From: an uncultured Clostridia bacterium
Lineage (GTDB): Bacteria; Bacillota; Clostridia; Christensenellales; UBA1242
DNA length: 64,000 nt
Assembly: GCA_934757825.1 (NCBI GenBank)
Contig: CAKVLP010000002.1
Location: 310,001 to 374,000, forward strand
Direction of reading: 5' to 3'
Positions 35,602 through 43,551 of the stretch are shown one piece after another (within the stretch, counting starts at the first letter, position 1; every line of letters starts with the position of its first letter). The position numbers and the translations under genes were made by a program. The notes under the pieces were generated by a model. That model searched no databases. It was not told the origin of the DNA and was given only the letters and a program-made list of their open reading frames with translations.

Positions 35602-35616
35602 AATTATAGCGGTCTA

Positions 35617-36540
35617 TTATAGAGCCGATTTCATATCTTCAACAATGCTTTGAAGTTCGATAAACACTTGACGAATATCAGCGTCGTTGCTATGAAGACC
35701 TTCGCCCTTAGCAGTCTCTTCGTTGATAAGGTTTTCAATATCGTTGATCAATTTCAACTTCTTATCCATATCGCTGTTGTTGCTGAAATCAAGTTCGCCG
35801 TATCTAAGTGTGATGTCGTTAAGTTTTTCACTTAGTTCGGAGTTGTCATCGTTTGTTTCTGGTGCAACTTCTTCGATTGTTTCGGTCTTAGTAACGGTTT
35901 GAGTTACTGGTGTTTCATCCTCAACAACTGGTTTAACAACCTTTCTTGGAATGTACAATGGCTCGTCATCGAAATCATTGTCCTCTTCCTCTTCTTCCTC
36001 AACTACAACTGGTTTAACAACCTTTTTAGGTTTTAGTGTTGTAGCCTTAGGAGCAGGCGCCTTTTTAACTTTTACAGTCTTTGGTTTGTAAGACTCTGTA
36101 TCACCCTCGTCCATAGCAGAAATGTACAAGTGAGTGTCAAACATATGAGTGTTTTGTTCCTGATATGGTGTGTTGATATCAATAAGAGTTTTGCCAGAAC
36201 TTTTTAGTTCTACCAAAAGCGGAATCAAATCTCCGTCACCAGCAACGATACAGAATGTGTTGATTTCTGGCTTTGAATAGTTTAAAGCAACAGCATCAAC
36301 AATAATTCTTGAATCAAGTTGGCTGAATCTCTTTTTGAATCTCATAAAAGGTGCTGTCTCATATCCAAACTTTGTGATGATGTCACTTAGGTAGATATGT
36401 TTTCTGTCGTTGTAACCATAGAATTTGCAGTAAACAAGTTCGCCATAACTATTCAACTTTTTGTAAAGTTCGTTAAATGCTTCGCTACTAATCTTTACGT
36501 TGTCTACGTCTACAAGCAATGCAATTTTTTTGTTCTCCAT
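35617..36540 (-). CDS. NYN-domain (PIN-like) ribonuclease candidate
   Basis: The 307-aa product starts with a NYN domain of the LabA/DUF88 type. LLVDVDNVKISS supplies the first acidic cluster, DSRIIVDAVALNY the middle, and FCIVAGDGDLIPLL the last. These residues would bind metal in an RNase. From about residue 155 a long disordered linker rich in K, P, V and E follows, and the last 70 residues form a helical segment. Similar NYN proteins carry OST-HTH or other C-terminal domains; none is recognised here. It is 16 bp downstream of the glycosylase gene and probably co-transcribed. Confidence 0.88.
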   Translation of the reverse strand: MENKKIALLVDVDNVKISSEAFNELYKKLNSYGELVYCKFYGYNDRKHIYLSDIITKFGYETAPFMRFKKRFSQLDSRIIVDAVALNYSKPEINTFCIVAGDGDLIPLLVELKSSGKTLIDINTPYQEQNTHMFDTHLYISAMDEGDTESYKPKTVKVKKAPAPKATTLKPKKVVKPVVVEEEEEEDNDFDDEPLYIPRKVVKPVVEDETPVTQTVTKTETIEEVAPETNDDNSELSEKLNDITLRYGELDFSNNSDMDKKLKLINDIENLINEETAKGEGLHSNDADIRQVFIELQSIVEDMKSAL

Positions 36541-36556
36541 AATAATTTACTCCTCT

Positions 36557-37372
36557 TTATTTTCGTTTAGCATAATACATATACTGTTGGGCAATTCCCG
36601 ACAAGTTTCCGAAGCGCTTTGAATAGTACTCGCTCACTTTGATTGGGGACATATTTGTTACGCCAAACTCGTCCTCGTAAACCTTTACTATCCAAACATC
36701 CGCAGGGAACACATCACACTTGTGATATGCAAACAATAGTATACAATCCGCAACCTTTCGCCCAATGCCCTTAAAAGACATAAGCTCTTTTCGCGCTTCG
36801 GGTGTAGGCATATCGTACAATTTGTCTACATCAAAGGTTTGCAGTTTTGCAATTGTTTCAACAAGGTATGGTGCCCTATATCCACAACCCATCTCAACAA
36901 AATCTTGGGTGGTGATTTTGCTAAGTTGTTGAAGTGTCGGAAAGGCATAATAGTCGTCACATTTGTCGCCAAACCTCTCACAAATCCTTTCAATAGTTTT
37001 GCTAATTCTAGGAATATTATTATTCGCCGAAATTATAAAACTAATGATTGTCTCAATGGGTGCTTGGTTGAGAATATGAATGCCATATCCAAACTCGGTC
37101 TCTTGTGGCAACTGCTCTTTTAGCATCGACTTTATTATACCATAGTCGGTATCCAAATCAAAGTATTTTATAAAATATTTTTTATTTTTTGTAAATATTT
37201 TTGTGGTATCTTTTTGACAATAAATATCCGCCTTTTGTCCCAAACTATATACCGTGTAGCCAAAATCCCGCACTTTATAACGAAACACCTGACCACATTC
37301 GAGCACGTGTTTTATGTTAAAATTTGCGTTGTCTTTTATTAAAATATAATCATCAAAAATCTCGTAATTCAT
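36557..37372 (-). CDS. 8-oxoguanine DNA glycosylase/AP lyase (OGG1-like)
   Basis: Excises oxidised guanine. The 271-aa product has an N-terminal AlkA/OGG-type beta domain (HVLECGQVFRYK) and a helix-hairpin-helix-GPD domain, FKGIGRKVADCILLFAYHK followed by VFPADVWI. The lysine of GRKVADC aligns with the catalytic lysine of OGG1 and the aspartate of PADVW with the catalytic aspartate. It is separated by a terminator from rpmA upstream and leads into the NYN gene. Confidence 0.9.
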   Translation of the reverse strand: MNYEIFDDYILIKDNANFNIKHVLECGQVFRYKVRDFGYTVYSLGQKADIYCQKDTTKIFTKNKKYFIKYFDLDTDYGIIKSMLKEQLPQETEFGYGIHILNQAPIETIISFIISANNNIPRISKTIERICERFGDKCDDYYAFPTLQQLSKITTQDFVEMGCGYRAPYLVETIAKLQTFDVDKLYDMPTPEARKELMSFKGIGRKVADCILLFAYHKCDVFPADVWIVKVYEDEFGVTNMSPIKVSEYYSKRFGNLSGIAQQYMYYAKRK

Positions 37373-37388
37373 CGCTCACACTTCAAAA

Positions 37389-37416
37389 CAAAAAGAAGCC
37401 AACTAAAATTGTTGGC
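37389..37416 (-). terminator. Terminator after rpmA
   Basis: GCCAAC / GTTGGC stem followed by a T-rich run on the minus strand. Confidence 0.7.
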
Positions 37417-37424
37417 AACTATAA

Positions 37425-37709
37425 TTATTTTTCTTCAACAGGATAAACGCTAACGCACTTTTTATCCTTGGTGCTCTGTTCAAATTTTACCACGCCGTCG
37501 CATTTAGCAAACAATGTGTAATCTTTGCCACAGCCAACGTTTTTACCGGCATTAACTTTGGTGCCTCTTTGGCGGATTAAAATACTACCAGCGGACACAA
37601 CTTGACCGTCGGTTCTCTTAACGCCCAAACGTTTGCTTTTGCTATCACGACCGTTCTTAGTAGAACCTTGACCTTTGTGGTGAGCAAACAACTGTATCTT
37701 AATAAACAT
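37425..37709 (-). CDS. rpmA: 50S ribosomal protein L27
   Basis: The 94-aa L27 has the conserved core HHKGQGSTKNGRDSKSKRLG. Its N-terminus MFIKIQLFA is the Firmicute extension that the protease Prp removes after the FA position, exposing the mature end needed in the peptidyl-transferase centre. The Prp gene lies immediately upstream and overlaps by 11 bp. A short cysteine-bearing segment (VGCGKDYTL) is present. Confidence 0.96.
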   Translation of the reverse strand: MFIKIQLFAHHKGQGSTKNGRDSKSKRLGVKRTDGQVVSAGSILIRQRGTKVNAGKNVGCGKDYTLFAKCDGVVKFEQSTKDKKCVSVYPVEEK

Positions 37710-38040
37710 AAGTTTTTACCTCCATCTTAATGTTTTCAGGATACCCAGCGCAGAAGTCCTCTATTGCCAAATATATTGATTTAAACAATACTTGACTTTC
37801 CTCAAATTTCTTTTTTGAAATTTCCTTAGGCAACCTTATTTCAAGTTTCGCATTTTCCTCATCAACCTTATAGTGAATTGGTGCCCCGACCACTTTTGTA
37901 AGTCCTAGCGCCAATGTTTGCGTTAATGTGGAAATGCTAGCGCAAACTATATCCGAACCATACTCGGCATAATCTGCGTGACCAGTGCAATCAAGACCAA
38001 CAAATTTGTCTCCCTGCACATAAAATTTTAATTTAATCAT
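37699..38040 (-). CDS. prp: Ribosomal-processing cysteine protease Prp
   Basis: The 113-aa protease cleaves the N-terminal extension of L27. The catalytic pair is visible as GHADYAEYGSDIVCAS: His in GHA and Cys in VCAS (about residues 21 and 34). It sits between rplU (2 bp gap) and rpmA, the typical Firmicute arrangement, which couples enzyme and substrate expression. Confidence 0.95.
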   Translation of the reverse strand: MIKLKFYVQGDKFVGLDCTGHADYAEYGSDIVCASISTLTQTLALGLTKVVGAPIHYKVDEENAKLEIRLPKEISKKKFEESQVLFKSIYLAIEDFCAGYPENIKMEVKTYVY

Positions 38041-38042
38041 AA

Positions 38043-38348
38043 TTATTTAACCGAAACGATTTTTAGTGCAGTGTAAGGTTGTCTGTGACCTTGTTTTTTG
38101 CGTTCGTTTTTCTTAGCTTTATACTTGAAAACCAAAACCTTGTCAGCTTTACCTTGTTCTACTACTTCTGCAACTACTTCTGCGTTTTTGATATATGGAT
38201 TACCATTAACAACCTTTTCGCCGTCAACAAGCATCATAACATTAAGTTTTACTTGTTCCCCAACTTTGTTGTCAAGTTTTTCAACATTGATAATCTCGCC
38301 CTGGCTAACTTTGTATTGTTTGCCACCAGTCTCAACAATAGCGTACAT
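38043..38348 (-). CDS. rplU: 50S ribosomal protein L21
   Basis: The 101-aa product has the L21 opening MYAIVETGGKQYKVSQGE and the C-terminal KYKAKKNERKKQGHRQPYT. It is first in the rplU-prp-rpmA operon. The upstream leader resembles the L21 autoregulatory RNA and has an AGGAGG site inside it. Confidence 0.97.
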   Translation of the reverse strand: MYAIVETGGKQYKVSQGEIINVEKLDNKVGEQVKLNVMMLVDGEKVVNGNPYIKNAEVVAEVVEQGKADKVLVFKYKAKKNERKKQGHRQPYTALKIVSVK

Positions 38349-38436
38349 TAAATTTTACCTCCTCTACCCAAACTCACTGTTTTTAAAGGCGGTCGAATAT
38401 CTCGACACTTGAAAAAAGCCCAATACACGTGGAACT
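38349..38436 (-). promoter_or_regulatory. L21 leader RNA (autoregulatory 5' UTR)
   Basis: The minus-strand leader contains GTGTCGAGATATTCGACCGCC and GTTTGGGTAGAGGAGGT, segments characteristic of the Firmicute L21 leader, between a strong promoter and the rplU ATG. The 3' part sequesters or presents the ribosome site. Assigned by recalled consensus, not by a covariance search. Confidence 0.7.
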
Positions 38437-38442
38437 GATAAT

Positions 38443-38471
38443 AATATAACAAATAAGCATAGTTTTGTCAA
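38443..38471 (-). promoter_or_regulatory. Promoter of rplU-prp-rpmA
   Basis: TTGACA, 17 bp, TATATT, near consensus. Confidence 0.8.
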
Positions 38472-38538
38472 TCACTAATTTAACAAAAAAGTAAATATTT
38501 TTAGCCAAAATAGCCATAATAAAGGTAAGGAGAAAACT

Positions 38539-38982
38539 ATGAAAAAAGACAAAACACCCGACTTACTCAACGCCATTTACAAAAATGCGAGAATGGCAAC
38601 CCTAGCGGTAGACAAAATCTACGACAAGTTTGAGAACAAGTCGCTTCAAAGCCTAATCAAAAAACAAAACGCAAAATACGAGGACATTACACATCGTTGC
38701 GAGAAAATTGCCAGCGAAAACAACTACCCTCTTAACGACATAAACGGAATGTTAAAGATGATGAGTACGTCGTCAATAAATATGAAAACCTTTATAGACA
38801 ATAGCACGAGCCACATAGCCGAAATGATGATTCAAGGCACCAATATGGGGATAATTGAGATAATAAAAAAGACTGGCGAATTTAAGTCTGCCAGCCCAGA
38901 AGTTTTGAAATTGGCACGCGATCTACAAACCGCCGAAGAGGAGTTTGTAGACAGCCTAAAAACATATCTTACAAAACAATAA
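38539..38982 (+). CDS. Unrecognised helical protein, 147 aa
   Basis: Soluble, almost entirely helical 147-aa product (KNARMATLAVDKIYDKFENK, then three further amphipathic helices). The length and pattern suggest a four-helix bundle, perhaps ferritin-like, but no clear metal-binding ExxH set is visible. An AAGGAG site precedes the ATG. It is divergent from rplU and convergent with the smr gene, overlapping its 3' end by 14 bp. Confidence 0.72.
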   Translation: MKKDKTPDLLNAIYKNARMATLAVDKIYDKFENKSLQSLIKKQNAKYEDITHRCEKIASENNYPLNDINGMLKMMSTSSINMKTFIDNSTSHIAEMMIQGTNMGIIEIIKKTGEFKSASPEVLKLARDLQTAEEEFVDSLKTYLTKQ

Positions 38983-39307
38983 CAGTCACTCCGCTATTAA
39001 GCCCTGCAAGTTGGGAATTTATGATTAAATCGGGACAAATTTCGCACGCTTTGATTTTCAATTCATTAAATTCGCCCCAGTTTTCGCCGGGCACAAAAAA
39101 TGCGATTTCCCTATTCTTTACGGCAGTTGAAAGATATTCAACTGCCATTTTTTTGATAAGCCCACCCTGTCCGTGCGAGCCGTAGCCGTGCACAATAATT
39201 ATGGCTTTTTCACCCATATGTTTGGCATCGTTTATGGCGACACTTAGGTTAAAAACCGCAACATCTGCTGACGGATTGTTTTCTTTAATATTCACCACCT
39301 TTGTCAT
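38969..39307 (-). CDS. Smr-domain protein
   Basis: The 112-aa product is a Smr domain with VFNLSVAINDAKHMG followed by IIIVHGYGSHGQGGLIK, the HGxGxxxG loop of the family. Stand-alone Smr domains act as endonucleases or in ribosome rescue. Its ATG overlaps the rsmD stop (ATGA), so the two are translationally coupled. No MutS or KOW part is attached. Confidence 0.85.
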   Translation of the reverse strand: MTKVVNIKENNPSADVAVFNLSVAINDAKHMGEKAIIIVHGYGSHGQGGLIKKMAVEYLSTAVKNREIAFFVPGENWGEFNELKIKACEICPDLIINSQLAGLNSGVTVIVL

Positions 39308-39840
39308 TGTTTTTTCTCCAAATAAGAGACCGCTATCGTCCCATATTTTTTTTGATCGACGAGGCTTATATTTTCAGGGACTTCAAAGGCTTTATCCACC
39401 GAATGCTCGTACACTATTATCCCGTCGGGTTTTAGCATATCGTGTTGAGCTAAAAACCTTATCGACTCCTCGCCGTAAGTTGTGGCAAATGGCGGATCCA
39501 AAAACACTATATCAAACTGGTTATCACTGAGTTTTTTAAGCGCAGATTTATAGTCGGCCTCTATCAAATTAGGCGTTATTTTCGCCTTTTTAAAATTCTC
39601 TTTTATAAGTCTAATGCTGTTTGGATTGTTGTCTACGCTAGTCACTTTTGCACCACGACTTAAAAACTCCAAACTCACGGCGCCTGTTCCGCAAAACAAG
39701 TCCAGCACGGAGGCGTCCTTGATACGAAATTGGATTTTATTAAAAACCGCTTCTCGCACTCTATCAATTGTAGGCCTAATGTTGTCGGCGTCAAACTCGT
39801 TGAGTTTTAGTCCGCGCAGTTTTCCGGCGATTATTCGCAT
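39304..39840 (-). CDS. rsmD: 16S rRNA (guanine966-N2)-methyltransferase
   Basis: The 178-aa SAM-dependent enzyme methylates G966 of 16S rRNA. It shows MRIIAGKLRGLKL, RPTIDRVREAVFN, VLDLFCGTGAVSLE (SAM binding) and the catalytic DIVFLDPPF. Length is normal. A TAAAGGAGG site precedes it. It lies 19 bp after the dual-HEPN gene and overlaps smr, so the three are probably one transcript from the promoter at 41640. Confidence 0.95.
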   Translation of the reverse strand: MRIIAGKLRGLKLNEFDADNIRPTIDRVREAVFNKIQFRIKDASVLDLFCGTGAVSLEFLSRGAKVTSVDNNPNSIRLIKENFKKAKITPNLIEADYKSALKKLSDNQFDIVFLDPPFATTYGEESIRFLAQHDMLKPDGIIVYEHSVDKAFEVPENISLVDQKKYGTIAVSYLEKKQ

Positions 39841-39859
39841 CTTTTTCCTCCTTTAATCG

Positions 39860-41599
39860 TTATCTAGGTTCTTTTGTTTTTTCAAACGGATTGTTTGCTG
39901 GTCTAAAAAAGTCCTTAGAGAATAGTTTGTAAAAATCGGCGACCTTGCCCGTAACTTTTACATCGCTTGCACCTTCCGAGCCATAGGTCATAAGAATGTC
40001 GTTCATGGTGGAAGTATTTTTCGAATTTTGTGGGATCGAATAACTAATAAGCCCATGCGATGTTGCGTGTCTTATTCTCTTTAAAAACGTGATTCGGTTT
40101 TCAAGTTTCTGTTGTTTTTGATTGCCATTAAGTTCTATAACACCATTTGTGCGAGTAAATGAAAATCCCGACAAGTCTAGTGCCATAATCTCGTTTTTTT
40201 GGCGAGTGGTTAGTGTGGCATCATCAATCAATGCGTCTTGATAAAAACCGCTTGAAATAAAGCGATTATATCCCATAAATGCCACCAGGTTTACCGCAAC
40301 TTCAATAGGCACGTTTGTGATTGACGACTTATTAAACAAGTCCATTTTCGTAGATTCTAGCGACGAATTATCGCGTGCATCATCAAGGGTTTGATGCCCA
40401 AGCGAGCGCAAAACTTTTTCCTGCCTTATAAGCGCTTCAATTTCGCGCTTGTATCTATTTTTATAAAGTTCTAATGCCTTGCCTCTGCGAGTCATAAGTT
40501 CTTTTTGGTGTTGAATAAGTTTGTTCACAACCTCAGTATGCTGGTCAGCAAGACTTTTGGCTCGGGTTAGCATTTTTTTGGTTTCGTCTTGATCGAAACT
40601 ATCGGAAAACACTTTACCATTCTTTTCAAATTGTCTTATCTGCTCGTCGGCAATTATTTGTTGAAGGTTATAGATTATTTTCGAGTTAAGCACCTCTTTG
40701 TTGCCAACAATATGATTTGGGTTATTGGCGATAATGTTAATGAAGATATCTATCTTTTTATCAAAGTCTTCCTTGCCATTTTTTGAAACAAGCCCATAGT
40801 AATTTGTGTAGTATTTAAGCCTATTTTTTACAAAAGTAAACATTCGCGATGGGTTTTGTTTGTATCCCGTAAATTCAGATGTTAGACGCAAAATTTCTTT
40901 TAGCGCTTCCTCGGAGTTAATGCTCTTTTTGCCCTCGCCAAACTCTTTTTTTATCGCGTTTCGGATTTCGTTTTCTTTTAGGCTCTTGTGACGCGAAGCC
41001 CAAAGGGTGCTAAATCCCCTAAGCCACATTTGACTGCAAACAAACTCATACTTATCGCTTTCAAAGTGTACCGTGCCATTTTGCTTGTCCGTGTAAATCT
41101 TCCTTGAATGCGCAATTATGTTTCTAAGTCTAACCAGCATATCACAAGGCAAAAGTTTGTTTGTAAAATCCTCGCCATTGTAGTAAAAAGATGGCGCATT
41201 TGGTTCTAACACCGATTCGTAAATTGTTCCGGTGCGTTCGCTAGTTTTTCTGTAATAATAACTTCCGTCTTGAATCTGACATTCCTTGATTTTAAAGTTT
41301 AGCGAGCGTTGATCTTGTCCTTTGAATTGTTTGTTTTTCTGCGCCGCTTCAAGCACACTATATCTTCTCAGTACAAACTTGCCATTCACAACATCGCGCA
41401 TTACACCATCATCAAAAACATCTTCAAACTTATCGTTGTTGGCTATGATATTAAAAATTGCCAGGTCAAAGTACACTGCACGAATTTCTTGTGGTGTGAA
41501 ATCTGATATATCCACATTTATATTAAAGTCGTCGTTGGATGTGGCGGAATACAGCCTTTGTAGCAAATTAAATTCTCTTTCTGTTAAATCGTTTACCAT
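39860..41599 (-). CDS. Candidate dual-HEPN ribonuclease, 579 aa
   Basis: Not assigned to a named family. The start MVNDLTEREF is placed after the promoter; earlier in-frame codons run through the alr terminator. Two HEPN-type motifs are visible: LRNIIAHS (Arg159-His164) and IRHATSHG (Arg510-His515). Both are RxxxxH with N or H at position 2, as in catalytic HEPN RNases including Cas13. They are 351 residues apart, with mostly helical, charged sequence between. The N-terminal 70 residues look like a small helical domain. No signal peptide or membrane helix. Own consensus promoter; rsmD follows by 19 bp. Base use matches neighbours. RNase activity is an inference from the motifs. Confidence 0.6.
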   Translation of the reverse strand: MVNDLTEREFNLLQRLYSATSNDDFNINVDISDFTPQEIRAVYFDLAIFNIIANNDKFEDVFDDGVMRDVVNGKFVLRRYSVLEAAQKNKQFKGQDQRSLNFKIKECQIQDGSYYYRKTSERTGTIYESVLEPNAPSFYYNGEDFTNKLLPCDMLVRLRNIIAHSRKIYTDKQNGTVHFESDKYEFVCSQMWLRGFSTLWASRHKSLKENEIRNAIKKEFGEGKKSINSEEALKEILRLTSEFTGYKQNPSRMFTFVKNRLKYYTNYYGLVSKNGKEDFDKKIDIFINIIANNPNHIVGNKEVLNSKIIYNLQQIIADEQIRQFEKNGKVFSDSFDQDETKKMLTRAKSLADQHTEVVNKLIQHQKELMTRRGKALELYKNRYKREIEALIRQEKVLRSLGHQTLDDARDNSSLESTKMDLFNKSSITNVPIEVAVNLVAFMGYNRFISSGFYQDALIDDATLTTRQKNEIMALDLSGFSFTRTNGVIELNGNQKQQKLENRITFLKRIRHATSHGLISYSIPQNSKNTSTMNDILMTYGSEGASDVKVTGKVADFYKLFSKDFFRPANNPFEKTKEPR

Positions 41600-41626
41600 T
41601 GTTTCAATTTCCCTTATGTTAAAAAT

Positions 41627-41655
41627 ATTATATACTAAAATATGCATTTCGTCAA
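41627..41655 (-). promoter_or_regulatory. Strong promoter of the dual-HEPN gene
   Basis: TTGACG, exactly 17 bp, TATAAT on the minus strand, between the alr terminator and the gene start. Confidence 0.8.
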
Positions 41656-41661
41656 TACAAG

Positions 41662-41685
41662 AAAAAAGGGTTACACTCGTAACCC
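41662..41685 (-). terminator. Terminator after alr
   Basis: GGGTTAC / GTAACCC stem with a T run on the minus strand. A perfect 20-bp palindrome (TTTTGCATAATTATGCAAAA, 41689-41708) lies between it and the alr stop. Confidence 0.85.
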
Positions 41686-41714
41686 GCATTTTGCATAATT
41701 ATGCAAAACAAAAA

Positions 41715-42797
41715 TTATTCTTTTAACACCACATTCATACGCCTTTGTCTAAAATTCAAAAGCACTTCATATGCGCTGAAATCCGCTTTTTCTGCTATGT
41801 CTTGAAGTGTTATTTCGTGGTCACCGTCTTTGCCTAAAATCGTGACGCCCGTGCCGACATACACATTTTTTATATCCGTCACATCTGCCATAAAACAGTC
41901 CATGCACACTCTGCCCACAACACTCGCCCAACTGCCATTTATTAACACCTTAAAGTTGTTGCTAAGGTTCCGTGCAAACCCATCAGCATACCCCATTGAA
42001 CAAATAGCAATTTTGCGTCGACACTTTGCCACGTATGTTCTATCATAGCCAATCGACTCGCCGGAATTCACAGTATGCACATACATCACACGCGCCTTAA
42101 TCGATACCACATCTTTAATGTTAAGCCTTTCATAAAATCCGCTATAAAGCGAAAATCCAACACGCACCATATTGCAAAATTTTTGGCGATCACTAAGGGT
42201 AACATACGAACTGGCGCAGTGCACAATTAGCCCCTTTTTAGGCAAATATGTAAGAAATTTTTGCAATTTTTCATATTGCGTATCAATAAATTTAACATCA
42301 GAAGACTTCGTCGCGAAGTGCGTGTAGACCCCTTCAAGCACAATTTTATCGCTTTCGCTAATCTTTTTTAGTATGTTTTTTAAGTCTCTTACATTGGATA
42401 CACCATATCTATTCATACCCGTATTTAACTTCAAATGGACCTTAATTACCCTATCCAAGTTTTTGTTAAGGTACTCCACTTCGTCTGCACTGGATATGCT
42501 AAGGCGTATGTTTTTTTCGGCACATGTATTTGCAAATGCTAAATCGGTTGAGCCTAAAATAAGGATGGGTTTTGTAGGTGAAATATCTCTAACCTCCAAA
42601 GCCTCCATAACCGAAACAACAGCATAAAAGTCCACTTCGTCGTCGATAATTGGGCAAACATTTTTTACCCCAAGCCCATAAGCATTTGCTTTGACTACCG
42701 CACAAATTTGGGTTCGATTGCCTACGTATCGTCGTATCTTAGTTACATTGTCCGACAGATTTTTTTTATTGATTATATACTCATTTACGTTGCACAT
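41715..42797 (-). CDS. alr: Alanine racemase
   Basis: PLP enzyme making D-alanine for peptidoglycan. The 360-aa product has the PLP-lysine motif AVVKANAYGLG (lysine near residue 36), HLKLNTGMNRYG, and the C-terminal VGRVCMDCFMADVT containing the catalytic tyrosine-side domain. No Shine-Dalgarno site is visible before the chosen ATG and the candidate promoter elements lie very close to it, so the transcript may be nearly leaderless or start elsewhere. It is followed by a strong terminator. Confidence 0.93.
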   Translation of the reverse strand: MCNVNEYIINKKNLSDNVTKIRRYVGNRTQICAVVKANAYGLGVKNVCPIIDDEVDFYAVVSVMEALEVRDISPTKPILILGSTDLAFANTCAEKNIRLSISSADEVEYLNKNLDRVIKVHLKLNTGMNRYGVSNVRDLKNILKKISESDKIVLEGVYTHFATKSSDVKFIDTQYEKLQKFLTYLPKKGLIVHCASSYVTLSDRQKFCNMVRVGFSLYSGFYERLNIKDVVSIKARVMYVHTVNSGESIGYDRTYVAKCRRKIAICSMGYADGFARNLSNNFKVLINGSWASVVGRVCMDCFMADVTDIKNVYVGTGVTILGKDGDHEITLQDIAEKADFSAYEVLLNFRQRRMNVVLKE

Positions 42798-42878
42798 ATT
42801 ATTGTATATGAAAGGAGTAAAGCATTTGTTAACATATTTATAATTATAATTTTTAGCGCATATTTATTCCTTATGAGC

Positions 42879-42916
42879 AAAAAAATATCAACCTTTAAAA
42901 AAGGTTGATATTTTTT
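42879..42916. terminator. Bidirectional terminator after dut
   Basis: AAAAAATATCAACCTT / AAGGTTGATATTTTTT stem with a 4-nt loop. Confidence 0.88.
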
Positions 42917-42919
42917 AAT

Positions 42920-43441
42920 TTATTTTGTGCTACCAAAGCCACCGTTTCTTTTAGCACTTCCGCCGTCATCGGATTCAGTTATACCATATTTTACAAACAC
43001 GCCTTGTAAAAAACTTTTTCCGGCAGGCAAATTCAAAACCGCATCTTTATCGCGTGAATCATGGATAATGTACGCCATAATGTGTCCTTCATTATCCGAA
43101 TAATAGTAATCACTATCAATAAGCGAAATACACGTGTTAAGTTGCAATCTGCTTTTGCTCCCTAGCCCACTCTTATTCATAAATAATAACCCGTAATCTT
43201 CAAGGCATCTAAATCTAATGCCGGTAGGAATTATTGTTTCCTCTCCCGCTTTAAGCATTATAGCATAAGGTAAATAAAAGTCGTACCCCGCCGAACCACT
43301 TGTCGCTCTCTTTGGCAATTTAATTTCGTCATACAACTTTTTAAGTTCTTCCTCAGAAACCCCACCACCTTTTTGGATATTATTATAATCCTTTTTAAAC
43401 TGTTCAAACGATACTTTATAAAATTCCGCCACTCTATCCAT
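42920..43441 (-). CDS. dut: dUTPase-family nucleotidohydrolase
   Basis: Hydrolyses dUTP to dUMP and keeps uracil out of DNA. The 173-aa product shows the family motifs: ATSGSAGYDF, the IIPTGIRF turn, MNKSGLGSKSRLQL, LIDSDYYYSDN and the C-terminal NGGFGST that closes the active site. An extra N-terminal helical extension of about 35 residues precedes motif 1. A TTGACT/TATATT promoter and an AGGAGG site support the start. Confidence 0.9.
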   Translation of the reverse strand: MDRVAEFYKVSFEQFKKDYNNIQKGGGVSEEELKKLYDEIKLPKRATSGSAGYDFYLPYAIMLKAGEETIIPTGIRFRCLEDYGLLFMNKSGLGSKSRLQLNTCISLIDSDYYYSDNEGHIMAYIIHDSRDKDAVLNLPAGKSFLQGVFVKYGITESDDGGSAKRNGGFGSTK

Positions 43442-43466
43442 AGTTACTTCCTCCTAAGTTTGTTTA

Positions 43467-43495
43467 AATATATCAAACATTTGTTCAATAGTCAA
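43467..43495 (-). promoter_or_regulatory. Promoter of dut
   Basis: TTGACT, 17 bp, TATATT with TGA extension. Confidence 0.75.
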
Positions 43496-43551
43496 ACAAT
43501 AAATGCACAAAGAAAATATTTGTAACATATTTTAAAAAAAGAGGATACAGT

